Shown here piece after piece: positions 45,498 to 54,358 of a stretch of 64,000 bases of DNA (its first letter is position 1; each line of letters begins with the position of its first letter). Where the stretch lies: the NCBI GenBank assembly GCA_029565415.1, contig JAKQOH010000210.1, positions 34,165-98,164 on the forward strand, given 5' to 3'. Made by a program: the position numbers and the translations under genes. A model generated the notes under the pieces. That model did no database searches. It was not told the origin of the DNA and saw only the letters and a program-made list of their open reading frames with translations. Origin of the DNA: Candidatus Rifleibacteriota bacterium. GTDB lineage: Bacteria > Riflebacteria > Ozemobacteria > Ozemobacterales > Ozemobacteraceae.

Positions 45498-46859
45498 ATG
45501 CGCAATCGTTTGTTCGTACTGGCCGGCCTGTTCGTTTTCTCCATGACCTTCACGGCTCCGGCATCCGCCGAGGATGTCAAAGACATGATCGCCGAAATGA
45601 TCACGGCTTACAGCCAGAGTTCCAAGGGTGTGCAGGACGAAGCGTTCCTGGAGAAGGTCAAGAGCATCGACGAGCATCTGCGGGAAAAAATCGAGAAAGA
45701 TCACGATCTGACGCCCTTCAAGGAGGTCGTTGCGGCAGCCCGGCAGTTCAAGGCCCGCGCCTCCGCCCGGAAAATGTTCGAAGTGCTGCTCGAGAAGACC
45801 CACAAACGCCTCCAGTTCACCAAAGCCCAGCAGGAGATCACCGATCCCGATCTGAAGAATGAAATCGACGAGATGGTGGCCGGCATCGAACGGTATCTCG
45901 ATCCCAACCAGCCCGACGAGGACACCGTCGACCGCGGCAAGCTCGAAGACCGGCGCAAACGCCTGCAGGACAAGATCAAGAAGGCTCATGCCGGCATCCT
46001 CCGCACCGGGGCCGGGAAAAGCATCACCGTCGACGTCATGGCCGAGGACGGCCAGCCCGCGAAGCTCTCCGCCGGCCGCGAAAGCAACCTGCTGGCCAAG
46101 CTCAAGACCATCATTCCCGAACCCGGCAAAATGAGCGTCAAGATCACCCTCAAGAGAGACGACCTGTGCGACATCCATGTGTTCGTGCAGGGCTTCGTCG
46201 CCCCGAACGGCTTCTCGGTTCTCGAGGGTGAACTCGATTTCGCCGACGTGACGCTCGCGGCGCTCGACAACTCCGAGGCCACCGCCGTCGACGACGTGCT
46301 CGGTGACGCGCATTTCAAGCGGTATCGCTGCGTCCAGGACGAGGAGCAGCTCAACGTCATGCCCAAATCCGGCAGCGCCGCCTACGAAATGGGCACGATG
46401 GCGCCCGGCCAGACCTGGAAGATGACCTTCGCGAAGGCCGACGGCATCTCCACCATCCTCAAGGAGATCGAAGGCAACGACGAAGTCGGCGTGCTCAACG
46501 CCAAGACGGCCGTCGCCGACAAGACCATCGAGTTCAAGAACACCGGCTCGCGCAACCTCGTCTACCTGCAGGGCACCGACGTCACCGGCCTCGTGTCGGT
46601 GAAGGCCATGGGCGTGCTGACCCCGAAGGACGGCCACGTCAGCTTCCGTGATGTGCTGCTGGTGGTCGACGACGGCATCGCCTCCGACCTGTCCAAGTTC
46701 GTCGGCGAGCAGGGCATCAACTTCTTCCTGCGGCGCGCGTCGGAGAACCTCCGCAAGGGCTTTCCCTTCACGCCGGTGCTCGAGAACCTCGCCTGCGAGC
46801 GCGATTCCGCCGGAAAAATGGTCTACATCTTCAGCGGGCGCGGCAAGAACGCGCTCTGA
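45498..46859 (+). CDS. Exported protein of unknown family
   Basis: 453 residues with a signal peptide (LFVLAGLFVFSMTFTAPASA). Residues of about 25-170 are helical and highly charged (likely coiled-coil). From about 175 on the protein is beta-rich and acidic (SVKITLKRDDLCDIHVFVQGFV, DFADVTLAALDNSEATAVDDV, KTIEFKNTGSRNLVYLQGTDV). Two Cys (RYRCVQDEE, NLACERDS) are far apart. No known domain was recognised. It is the first gene of a rightward run and ends 20 nt before rSAM-3, so it may be the periplasmic receiver, carrier or substrate of the pathway (inference). Confidence 0.8.
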   Translation: MRNRLFVLAGLFVFSMTFTAPASAEDVKDMIAEMITAYSQSSKGVQDEAFLEKVKSIDEHLREKIEKDHDLTPFKEVVAAARQFKARASARKMFEVLLEKTHKRLQFTKAQQEITDPDLKNEIDEMVAGIERYLDPNQPDEDTVDRGKLEDRRKRLQDKIKKAHAGILRTGAGKSITVDVMAEDGQPAKLSAGRESNLLAKLKTIIPEPGKMSVKITLKRDDLCDIHVFVQGFVAPNGFSVLEGELDFADVTLAALDNSEATAVDDVLGDAHFKRYRCVQDEEQLNVMPKSGSAAYEMGTMAPGQTWKMTFAKADGISTILKEIEGNDEVGVLNAKTAVADKTIEFKNTGSRNLVYLQGTDVTGLVSVKAMGVLTPKDGHVSFRDVLLVVDDGIASDLSKFVGEQGINFFLRRASENLRKGFPFTPVLENLACERDSAGKMVYIFSGRGKNAL

Positions 46860-46879
46860 GTCCCGATACGGAGATCCGC

Positions 46880-48220
46880 ATGAAACTGCTCCTGATCCAG
46901 CCCAGCGGCACCATCCACCGGTTCCGCGTGGGCTCGTTCCCCAAGTCGCTTCGGTACGCCCCGCTCACGCTCACGACGCTGGCGGCGCTCGTTCCCCAGG
47001 ACCTCGACGTCGAGATCGAACTGGCGGATGAAGGCGTCCAGCTCGTCGATTTCGAGTCGCGGCCCGACCTGGTGGCCATGACGATCCTGACGGGAACCTG
47101 CATGCGCGGCTACGCGATCGCCGATCACTTCCGGCGCCGCGGCATTCCCGTCGTCATCGGCGGGGTTCATGCGACCCTCTGCCCGGACGAAGCCCAGCAG
47201 CACGCCGACTGCGTCGTGGTCGGGTTCGGGGAGCGGAGCTGGCCCCAGCTCCTCCGCGATTTCAAGCAGGGGGCGATGCAGAAGCGGTACACGGATTTCC
47301 AGAGCCCGTCGCTGGTGAAGTATGTCCGACCCCGGCGCGACCTGTTGCGGAAGGAAGGGTATATCACCACGAATACCATCTGGGCGACGCGCGGTTGCCT
47401 GAACGAGTGCGACTTCTGCTCGATCCCGGCCACGTGGGGAAACAACTTCTACAAGCGGCCGATCGACGAGGTGGTCGCCGAGATCGCCGATATGCCGGGC
47501 AACGAGTTCGTCCTGGTCGACCCGAGCCCGATGGAAGACCCCGACCACGCCAAGCAGCTTTTCCGGGCGATCGGCACGCTGAAGAAGAAGTGGTTCGGCC
47601 TCTCGACCACCAAGATCGGCAAAGACCCCGAGCTTCTGCGCATCGTCGGGGACAGCGGCTGCAAGGGGCTGCTGATCGGCTTCGAGTCGATCAACCAGAT
47701 GTCGATCGGCTCGATCGGCAAGGATCACAACTCGGTCGACTTCTACATCGACCTCGTCAAGCGCATGCACGATCACGGCATGGGCGTTCAGGCCTGTTTC
47801 GTGTTCGGCCTCGACGACGACAAGCCCGACATCTTCCGGCGGACGGTCGACTTCTGCGACCGCGCGCACATCGATCTGCCGCGCTTCTCGACCTACACGC
47901 CGTTCCCCAACACCGCTGCCTACCGCAAGCTCGATGCCGAAGACCGCATCCTGACGCGGGACTGGACCCTCTACGACGTCGAGCACATCGTCGTCCAGCC
48001 CAAGGGGATGAGCGTAGAGCAGATCCGGGAAGGCCTGCACTGGGCCTGGGAACACGCGTACCGGCTTCCGTCGATCGCCCGGCGTCTGCTCGGCTCGCGG
48101 ACATCCACCGGGTATGCCATCGCGTTCAATCTCGGCTACCGCTCGTATGCCCAACGGCTGCGCAGCATGTCGGACCGCGTCCTGTTCGATGACGTCCAGG
48201 AGGGCATTCCCAGAGCATGA
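46880..48220 (+). CDS. B12-binding radical SAM protein (rSAM-3)
   Basis: 446 residues. The B12-binding-type domain (LADEGVQLVDFESRPDLVAMTILTGTC, VIGGVHATLCPDEA) is followed by TRGCLNECDFCSIPATWGNN near residue 170, the radical SAM C-x3-C-x2-C motif. GFESINQMSIGSIGKDHN, then FSTYTPFPNTAAYRKL and PKGMSVEQIREGLHWAW follow. It differs from the other three (SFPKSLRYAPLTLTTLAAL instead of the EPLxFG pattern) and so probably does a different reaction. Its TGA overlaps the ATG of rSAM-4 by 4 nt. Confidence 0.88.
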   Translation: MKLLLIQPSGTIHRFRVGSFPKSLRYAPLTLTTLAALVPQDLDVEIELADEGVQLVDFESRPDLVAMTILTGTCMRGYAIADHFRRRGIPVVIGGVHATLCPDEAQQHADCVVVGFGERSWPQLLRDFKQGAMQKRYTDFQSPSLVKYVRPRRDLLRKEGYITTNTIWATRGCLNECDFCSIPATWGNNFYKRPIDEVVAEIADMPGNEFVLVDPSPMEDPDHAKQLFRAIGTLKKKWFGLSTTKIGKDPELLRIVGDSGCKGLLIGFESINQMSIGSIGKDHNSVDFYIDLVKRMHDHGMGVQACFVFGLDDDKPDIFRRTVDFCDRAHIDLPRFSTYTPFPNTAAYRKLDAEDRILTRDWTLYDVEHIVVQPKGMSVEQIREGLHWAWEHAYRLPSIARRLLGSRTSTGYAIAFNLGYRSYAQRLRSMSDRVLFDDVQEGIPRA

Positions 48221-49554
48221 AGCTGACCCTGATCATGCCCTCGATCGGGCGCAAGCCCGACCAGCGGTACATCGCCACCTGGCAGATGGAGCCGCTGGTG
48301 CTGGCGGTGCTGGCGGCTCTCACGCCGCGCGACTGGGAGATCTCGGTCCAGGACGACCGGGTGGAGCCCGTCGACACGAGCCGCCCCGCCGATCTCGTGG
48401 GCATCACGGTCGAGACCTACACGGCGCGGCGCGCCTACCAGATCGCGGCCGAGTACCGACGGCGCGGGGTGAAGGTCGTCATGGGCGGATACCACGCCAC
48501 CCTCTGGACCGACGAGGTGCTGGAACACGCCGACGCCGTGGTGACGGGGCCCGCCGAGGGTGTTTGGGAGCGCGTCCTCGAGGATTTCCGGGCCGGCCGG
48601 CTCGGGCGGCGGTATGACGGAACGTTCGATTTTTCCTGGAACGGCCTGTACCCGCGGCGGGAGGTCTACGCCCACAAGGGCTATCTGCCGCTCGCCCTGG
48701 TCGAGTTTTCGCGCGGCTGCCGCTTCGGGTGCACCTTCTGCTCCATCACCGCCTTCACCGGAGCCAGGCATTACTTCCGGCCGCCCGCCGACGTGGTCGA
48801 GGATATCCGGCGGAGCGGGCAGAAGATCGTCTTTCTCATCGATGATAATATCGCAGCCAATATCCAGGCTGCCTTCGACCTGTGCAAGGCGCTGAAGCCG
48901 CTCGGGATCCAGTGGGTGAGCCAGATCAGCGTCAACGCCGCCGCCAACCCGAAACTGGTGCGCGCCATGGCCGAGTCGGGCTGCATCGGTGTCCTGATCG
49001 GCTTCGAGTCGCTCCGGCCCGATCTCATGCAGCGTCTGAACAAGCAGTGCAACGTTTCCATCGAAGGATACGAGCGGGCGCTCGCGCTGCTTCGCGAAAA
49101 CAATATCTGCATCTATGCAACATTTCTGTTCGGCATCGACGGCGACGATGTACGGTCCTTCCCGCCGACGTTCCGGTTCATCCAGAAGCATCGGTTCTTC
49201 CTGGCGGCGTTCAATCACCTGGTGCCGTTCCCCGGCACTCCGCTCTACGCGAAACTGCAGGGCGAGGGCCGCCTGACCTCACCTGCATGGTGGCTCGACC
49301 CGGCCTTCCGGTTCGGCCAGGTGCCCTTCGTTCCGACCGGTTTCTCCCCGGAAGGATTGGCCGAGGCCTGCCGCGACTGGCGGCGACGCTTCTACTCGTG
49401 GCGTTCCATCATCCATCGCGGACTCGATCTGAAGACCAACGCGCGGAGCCTGGCGACGCTCGCCCTGTTCCTGACGCAGAATTACTACGGCCGACGCGAG
49501 GTCGACGAGAAGTTCGGCCTTCCCCTCGGAATGACCGATGGAGACAAAGGGTGA
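48217..49554 (+). CDS. B12-binding radical SAM protein (rSAM-4)
   Basis: 445 residues. The B12-binding-type domain (DDRVEPVDTSRPADLVGITVETYTARRAYQIA, VMGGYHATLWTDE) precedes SRGCRFGCTFCSITAFTGARHYFRP near residue 165. A C-terminal DUF4070-like segment is PTGFSPEGLAEACRDWRRRF. Close in pattern to rSAM-1 and rSAM-2 on the other strand, so the cluster seems to have grown by duplication. Both ends overlap neighbours by 4 nt (ATGA upstream, GTGA downstream), which fixes it inside a single operon. Confidence 0.88.
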   Translation: MKLTLIMPSIGRKPDQRYIATWQMEPLVLAVLAALTPRDWEISVQDDRVEPVDTSRPADLVGITVETYTARRAYQIAAEYRRRGVKVVMGGYHATLWTDEVLEHADAVVTGPAEGVWERVLEDFRAGRLGRRYDGTFDFSWNGLYPRREVYAHKGYLPLALVEFSRGCRFGCTFCSITAFTGARHYFRPPADVVEDIRRSGQKIVFLIDDNIAANIQAAFDLCKALKPLGIQWVSQISVNAAANPKLVRAMAESGCIGVLIGFESLRPDLMQRLNKQCNVSIEGYERALALLRENNICIYATFLFGIDGDDVRSFPPTFRFIQKHRFFLAAFNHLVPFPGTPLYAKLQGEGRLTSPAWWLDPAFRFGQVPFVPTGFSPEGLAEACRDWRRRFYSWRSIIHRGLDLKTNARSLATLALFLTQNYYGRREVDEKFGLPLGMTDGDKG

Positions 49555-50711
49555 ACGAACTGCCCCGGCCCTACCAGTGGCGGACCTGGCGGTCCGGCGC
49601 CGAGCCGGGGCCCGACGACCGCGCTCTCGACGAAGCCGTCCGCCGTTTGCTGGACCGCTGTCAGATGCCGACACCGGGAGTCACCCTCTCGTATCATACG
49701 GAACCCTCGTTTCTGAAGGCTCTCGCAGCCCAGGGAGACGAGCATCATCTGGTATACTCCCGCCGGGAATCGGACGGAGAGCTGATGTCGCTGGGCGTAA
49801 GAAGCCTCCGGCCCGCCTGGCTGGAAGGGAAGCCGTCCCGGCTGGCCTACATCCACCATCTGCGCGTCCACCCCGAACACCGGGGCGGAACCCTTCTCGC
49901 CCGCGGCTACCAGGCATTCCGGGAGGTTTCACGGGCATTTCCCGCGCCCCTGACGCTGACCTCGATCCTCGAGGGGAACATGGCGGCCCTGGAAACCCTG
50001 AACAACCCGCAAGGACGCGGGCCCCTTCCCGAATATCGTCCGGTGAGCGGCTACCTGACGGCGTTGTTTCCCCTGCGAGGTCCGGGACGACGCTGGCCCC
50101 GCCGCGGCCGTGCCGTTCCCATCCCGGCAGGTTGCGAGATCCGCTCTCTCGAACACGACGATCTGCCGGCCCTTCAGGCGCTGATCGACCGGTTCGGCCG
50201 GGACAATGACGGAGCCTGGTGGACAGACAGCCTATTGCCGGGGCTGAGCATTGGCGATGTTCTGGGAGCCTTTGCACAGAACCGTCTCGTCGGCGCTCTC
50301 GGCGTCTGGAACCGGATGGACACCCAGCAAATCCGGCTCTCCGCCCTTCACCCGTTTCTGGCCTGGTGCCGCCGGCTCTGGGAGGCAGGCACTCCTCTGT
50401 GGGGCTCCTGCCCGCTTCCGGCCGAAGGAAGCGAAGTTCCCCACCGGCTTCTCGACCCGTGGGCCGTCGAGCCGGGCTGGGAGCGCCGGGTGATGCCGCC
50501 CCTCCTGGATGCGGCCCTGGACCGGGCCCGACAGGCAGGCGCGTTGTTCGCGGCCTGGGGCGTGGCCGATGGACATCCGGCGCGATGCGCGGCCGACCGA
50601 TTTTTCCATCTTCCGTATGCCAGCCGCCTGTTCACCGCCGCCTGGCCGGAAACCCCGGTCATTCCAGCCGGCCGGAAGCGCAACATTTCTATTTCGCTAG
50701 GTATGTTATGA
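49551..50711 (+). CDS. N-acetyltransferase-like (GNAT) protein, tandem domains
   Basis: 386 residues from a GTG at 49551 that overlaps the previous TGA. A GNAT core is visible in the first half (RLAYIHHLRVHPEHRGGTLLARGYQAFREV, where VHPEHRGGTLL is the acetyl-CoA loop R/Q-x2-G-x-G/A variant). The second half (from about residue 200, CEIRSLEHDDLPALQALIDRF...) looks like a second, degenerate GNAT domain with VEPGWERRVMPPLLDAALDRARQAG. The acyl donor and acceptor are unknown. It sits between rSAM-4 and another acyltransferase-like gene. Confidence 0.7.
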   Translation: MNELPRPYQWRTWRSGAEPGPDDRALDEAVRRLLDRCQMPTPGVTLSYHTEPSFLKALAAQGDEHHLVYSRRESDGELMSLGVRSLRPAWLEGKPSRLAYIHHLRVHPEHRGGTLLARGYQAFREVSRAFPAPLTLTSILEGNMAALETLNNPQGRGPLPEYRPVSGYLTALFPLRGPGRRWPRRGRAVPIPAGCEIRSLEHDDLPALQALIDRFGRDNDGAWWTDSLLPGLSIGDVLGAFAQNRLVGALGVWNRMDTQQIRLSALHPFLAWCRRLWEAGTPLWGSCPLPAEGSEVPHRLLDPWAVEPGWERRVMPPLLDAALDRARQAGALFAAWGVADGHPARCAADRFFHLPYASRLFTAAWPETPVIPAGRKRNISISLGML

Positions 50712-51430
50712 GCCAGAACGACCGTGACAAGGCCCTGACCGGGAAGGTGGTTCCCGTCGCCGAGCTCGACGCCGGCCTGCGTTCGGCCATGTTCGACCTC
50801 ATGAGCGAGGCCTACGTGGTGAAACGGGAATCGTTCCTGGCAGACCTTGCCGCGAAAGACTGGGCGATCCTGCTTCATGACGCGACCGGCGCCCTGCGCG
50901 GCTTCACCTCCCTCGCCCTGATGCGGACCGAGATCGAAGGGCGGGCCATCCGGGCACTGTTCAGCGGCGATACCATCATCCGGCCGGATTTCTGGGGAAG
51001 CCTCGAACTGCCCCGGGTCTGGGGCCGGTTCATGCTGCGCATGATCGAGGAGGCGCGCGACGAGGAACTCTACTGGTTCCTGATTTCGAGCGGGTACAAG
51101 ACCTACCGGTTCCTGCCCGTATTCTTCAAGGAATATTTTCCCCGGCACGACCGGCCGACCCCGCCCGACCTCCAGAACATCCTCGACCGTCTCGGCACCC
51201 TCCGGTTCGGACAGCGGTATCAGCCAGACCGGGGAATCATCCGTCTCGCCGAGCCGACGCCGCTTCGGGCCGGGATTGCCGACCTGCAGGACGAGCGGCT
51301 CCAGGACCCCGACGTCGCCTTCTTCGTGGCGAGGAATCCCGGCCACGCGGCAGGCGAGGAACTGGCCTGCCTCGCCCCGCTGCGGTCCGACAACCTCAAG
51401 CCCTTCATCCGCCGGGCCCTGCGGGTCTGA
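50708..51430 (+). CDS. Acyltransferase-like protein of unknown family
   Basis: 240 residues; the ATG overlaps the previous TGA (ATGA). Features include DWAILLHDATGALRGFTSLALM, ALFSGDTIIRPDFWG and YWFLISSGYKTYRFLPVFFKEYFPR, which together suggest a GNAT-like fold with an unusual acyl-CoA loop. No classical R-x-x-G-x-G/A motif is evident. The next gene (GH3) starts 7 nt after its stop. The tight link to a GH3-type acyl-amido synthetase suggests that it prepares or accepts the same acyl group (inference). Confidence 0.6.
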   Translation: MSQNDRDKALTGKVVPVAELDAGLRSAMFDLMSEAYVVKRESFLADLAAKDWAILLHDATGALRGFTSLALMRTEIEGRAIRALFSGDTIIRPDFWGSLELPRVWGRFMLRMIEEARDEELYWFLISSGYKTYRFLPVFFKEYFPRHDRPTPPDLQNILDRLGTLRFGQRYQPDRGIIRLAEPTPLRAGIADLQDERLQDPDVAFFVARNPGHAAGEELACLAPLRSDNLKPFIRRALRV

Positions 51431-51437
51431 CCCGGGG

Positions 51438-53054
51438 ATGGACGGCGTGAACGCCATCTTCCGGCAACTCGGCCTGATGGCCATCCATGGGGGCTGGCTA
51501 ACCGCCTGCCTTCCCGAGGCGATGGCTTTTTCGCGCGCCTCCCGACAGCCGGTGAAGCGAACCCAGGAATATATTCTTAAGTTTATTCTTCAAGCCAATG
51601 CCGGCACGGCCTACGGGCACCGATTCGGATTCAGCCGGATACACTCGTCAGAAGCGTTTCAGGAACGCGTGCCGCCCGTCGATTTCGACGGCCTGGCTCC
51701 CTGGATCGAGCGGGCTGCCGCGGGAGAGCCCGGGGTTCTCTCCGCCGACCCCGTGCGTCTGTTCGAGCCGACCAGCGGTTCATCGGCCGCCACCAAGCTG
51801 ATCCCGTATACCTGCGGTCTGCAGGAGGCTTTCAACAGGGCCCTCCATCCCTGGTTGGTCGACCTGTTCTTCCACCACCCGGATCTCACGGCCGGTCCGG
51901 CCTACTGGGTGGTGACACCCCGTTCGGGGCAGCAGGCCCGAACCTCCGGCGGCATTCCCATCGGCTTCCAGGACGATGCCGAGTATTTCGGTCCGTGGGG
52001 AAAGCGGTTCATCGACACCCTCATGGCCGTGCCATCGCAGGTCATCCGGGACGGGGACTCCGGCTCCTGGCGCTTCCAGACGCTCCTGCATCTGTTGAAG
52101 GCAGGGGATCTTCGTCTGGTCTCGCTGTGGAACCCCACGTTTTTCCCGAGCCTTCTCCGGGAACTGACTCCCCTCGGCGATCGCCTTGCCGACGCAGTGG
52201 AGCCTGAGGTTCCCGACCGGGCGGGGCTGCTGCGTGATCTCCTGCCGGCTCTCCGGGCCGGACACGAGGAGGGCCTCGGCACACAGCTCTGGCCGGCTCT
52301 CCGGCTGATCTCGACCTGGACCGAGGCCGAGGCGGCCGGGGGAATTCCGGCTCTGCGGCGGTGGTTCCCCGATGTCGCGCTCGAGACGAAGGGACTGCTG
52401 GCAACCGAAGGCGTCGTGACGGTCCCCCGCATCGGGGCTCCGGCACCGGTTCTCGCCGTGCGTTCCGGCTTCTTCGAGTTCCAGGAGGGCGAGGAGGGGG
52501 AAACGCCCTTCCGGACGGCGGAAGCCCTCGAACCGGGCGGCCGCTACCGGGTTCTCCTCACCACGCCGGGCGGCCTGTACCGGTATCGCCTGCACGATAT
52601 CGTCGAGATGAAAGGGTGGTGGCGCGAACTCCCGTCGCTGGCCTTCTGCGGGAAAGAGGCCCTGGTGTCGGATCTTTGCGGCGAGAAGCTCAACGCCCGC
52701 CACGTCGCGGGAATCCTCTCCCGCCTCGTGAGCCCCGGCACACGCGGGTTTCTGGCCGTCGAACGGAAGGGTTCCCCGCATTACTGCCTGTTCCTTCCAA
52801 CCGGCGAGAATAGATGTATCGACACCAATATATCTCTTCGTCTGGAAGAAGCTCTCTGTGAAAACTTCCATTACCGCTGGTGCAGAGAGGCGGGACAATT
52901 GGGCGCCGCGGAAGTCGTGGAGCTCCCGTTCGGCGGCGCAGAACTCGACCGGCGGCGCCTGGCCCGGCTGGAAGCCGAGGGAACCCGCCAGGGAACGGCC
53001 AAGCTCGCCCCCCTCGACCGCCGGCCGGGCTGGAAAGGCATTCTTCGCGCCTGA
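51438..53054 (+). CDS. GH3-family acyl-acid amido synthetase
   Basis: 538 residues from the ATG at 51438 (weak GGGG upstream). Adenylate-forming GH3 signatures are seen: RLFEPTSGSSAATKLIPYT near residue 110 (the Ser/Thr-rich ATP loop), GLLATEGVVTVP (the adenylate-binding ATEG motif) and YRYRLHDIVEMKG (the YRxxLGD-type motif). Plant GH3 enzymes activate jasmonate, auxin or benzoates with ATP and couple them to amino acids. Bacterial members are mostly uncharacterised. Last gene of the rightward operon, so amide bond formation may be the last step of the pathway. Confidence 0.88.
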   Translation: MDGVNAIFRQLGLMAIHGGWLTACLPEAMAFSRASRQPVKRTQEYILKFILQANAGTAYGHRFGFSRIHSSEAFQERVPPVDFDGLAPWIERAAAGEPGVLSADPVRLFEPTSGSSAATKLIPYTCGLQEAFNRALHPWLVDLFFHHPDLTAGPAYWVVTPRSGQQARTSGGIPIGFQDDAEYFGPWGKRFIDTLMAVPSQVIRDGDSGSWRFQTLLHLLKAGDLRLVSLWNPTFFPSLLRELTPLGDRLADAVEPEVPDRAGLLRDLLPALRAGHEEGLGTQLWPALRLISTWTEAEAAGGIPALRRWFPDVALETKGLLATEGVVTVPRIGAPAPVLAVRSGFFEFQEGEEGETPFRTAEALEPGGRYRVLLTTPGGLYRYRLHDIVEMKGWWRELPSLAFCGKEALVSDLCGEKLNARHVAGILSRLVSPGTRGFLAVERKGSPHYCLFLPTGENRCIDTNISLRLEEALCENFHYRWCREAGQLGAAEVVELPFGGAELDRRRLARLEAEGTRQGTAKLAPLDRRPGWKGILRA

Positions 53055-53083
53055 GCATCCCGGCGCCGTTCGTCAGCGGCTTC

Positions 53084-53110
53084 GCGCCGTCATGTTCCCG
53101 ATGACGGCGC
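53084..53110. terminator. Hairpin between convergent GH3 and dinB genes
   Basis: GCGCCGTCAT and ATGACGGCGC form a perfect 10-bp stem with a 7-nt loop, overlapping the end of dinB. No T-run; possibly a bidirectional weak terminator. Confidence 0.5.
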
Positions 53111-54274
53111 GCGGCCGCCGCGGCGCACGGCGGCGCGGCCGAACCGGCTGCGAACGGCATCGATCGCGTGATCGAGCGCTTCGAGCCGCGCCAGATCGTC
53201 GGTGCCGAACAAGGTCGGCTGCCGGGGCTCGCGCGTCAGATGAGCCATCCCGACCCCGATCAGCCGCACCGGCTTCGGCAGTTCGAGTGCCGCAAGCAGC
53301 TCGAGAGCCGTTTCCGCCAGGAGTCTCGTGCTCTGGGACGGTTCCGGCAGGGTGACCTGGCGCGTGATCTGCGTGAAATCCGAGAATTTCACCTTCAACC
53401 GGACCGTCCGACCGTAATACCCCTGCTTCCGCAGGTCTTCCGCAACGCTTTCGGCCTGACGCCTGATCCACAGCCCCAGCTCCTCGCGGTCGGACGTGTC
53501 GCTGTCAAGCGTATCCTCGGCGCTGCTGGACTTCGGCTCGCCATCGGGGACGACCGGCGTCGTATCGATGCCGTGAGCCATCTCCCAGAGGCCGAGGCCG
53601 CCCGCTCCGGCCTGTTTCTGCCACCAATCACGCGGATACCGCCGCACGTCAGCGACGATGCGCACACCAAGCCGTTTCAGCACCTCCTCGGTGTGGCTGC
53701 CGACGCCCGGCAGCCGTCCGACGGGCAGCGGGGCAAGAATTTCCATGACCCGGTCCGGCTCGATCACGACCAGACCATCCGGCTTCCGCATATCCGATGC
53801 TATTTTTGCCAGAAACCGCACCGGGGCGATGCCCGCCGAACAGGTCAGACCTCCGGTGAGCTCCCGGATACGGCTCTTCGCGTGCATGGCCAGCTTTTCG
53901 GGTGGACCGAACAGACGCTCCGTTCCCGTGATGTCGATGTAGGCCTCGTCGCATGACATCGGCTCCACGAGCGGCGACAGCGTTTCGAGAAACGCCATGA
54001 TCACCCCCGACACCTCACGGTATCGGCTCATCCGCACCGGCTGCACGACGAGATGCGGACAGAGCCGCAGCGCCTGGGTCATCGGCATGGCCGAGTGGAT
54101 GCCGAACTTCCGCGCTTCGTAGGATGCCGCCGAAACCACGCTGCGGTGCGTTCCGCCGACGACGACGGGTTTTCCCTTCAACGCAGGGAAATCGAGCATC
54201 TCGACCGATGCATAAAAGGCATCCATGTCGACATGCATGATCCATCGGGCGGCGCCTGCAACTTCCCTATTCAT
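53090..54274 (-). CDS. dinB: DNA polymerase IV (Y family)
   Basis: 394 residues. Error-prone translesion polymerase. The catalytic carboxylates lie in MHVDMDAFYASVE and MSCDEAYIDIT. The palm, finger and little-finger regions are complete (SYEARKFGIHSAMP, SAGIAPVRFLAKIASDMRKPDG, LPGVGSHTEEVLKRLG). A C-terminal clamp-binding motif RQPTLF is present. Start at 54274 (MNREVAGAARWIMH); no good ribosome site is visible, and a half LexA-type box (GAACATACGATA) lies just upstream. Part of a mutagenesis cluster with umuC, umuD and lexA on the same strand. Confidence 0.93.
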   Translation of the reverse strand: MNREVAGAARWIMHVDMDAFYASVEMLDFPALKGKPVVVGGTHRSVVSAASYEARKFGIHSAMPMTQALRLCPHLVVQPVRMSRYREVSGVIMAFLETLSPLVEPMSCDEAYIDITGTERLFGPPEKLAMHAKSRIRELTGGLTCSAGIAPVRFLAKIASDMRKPDGLVVIEPDRVMEILAPLPVGRLPGVGSHTEEVLKRLGVRIVADVRRYPRDWWQKQAGAGGLGLWEMAHGIDTTPVVPDGEPKSSSAEDTLDSDTSDREELGLWIRRQAESVAEDLRKQGYYGRTVRLKVKFSDFTQITRQVTLPEPSQSTRLLAETALELLAALELPKPVRLIGVGMAHLTREPRQPTLFGTDDLARLEALDHAIDAVRSRFGRAAVRRGGRAPSSGT

Positions 54275-54358
54275 ATCGTATGTTCTATTTTTATGCTGTA
54301 TCGCCGGCAACACGGCTTGCCACACCCTGAATTCCACGAACCGTTCTGCCCCTGCCGG

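Noticed and set aside
53171..53956. A 262-codon plus-strand frame antisense to dinB
   Set aside because: The DinB protein on the minus strand has all catalytic motifs; the antisense frame has none.
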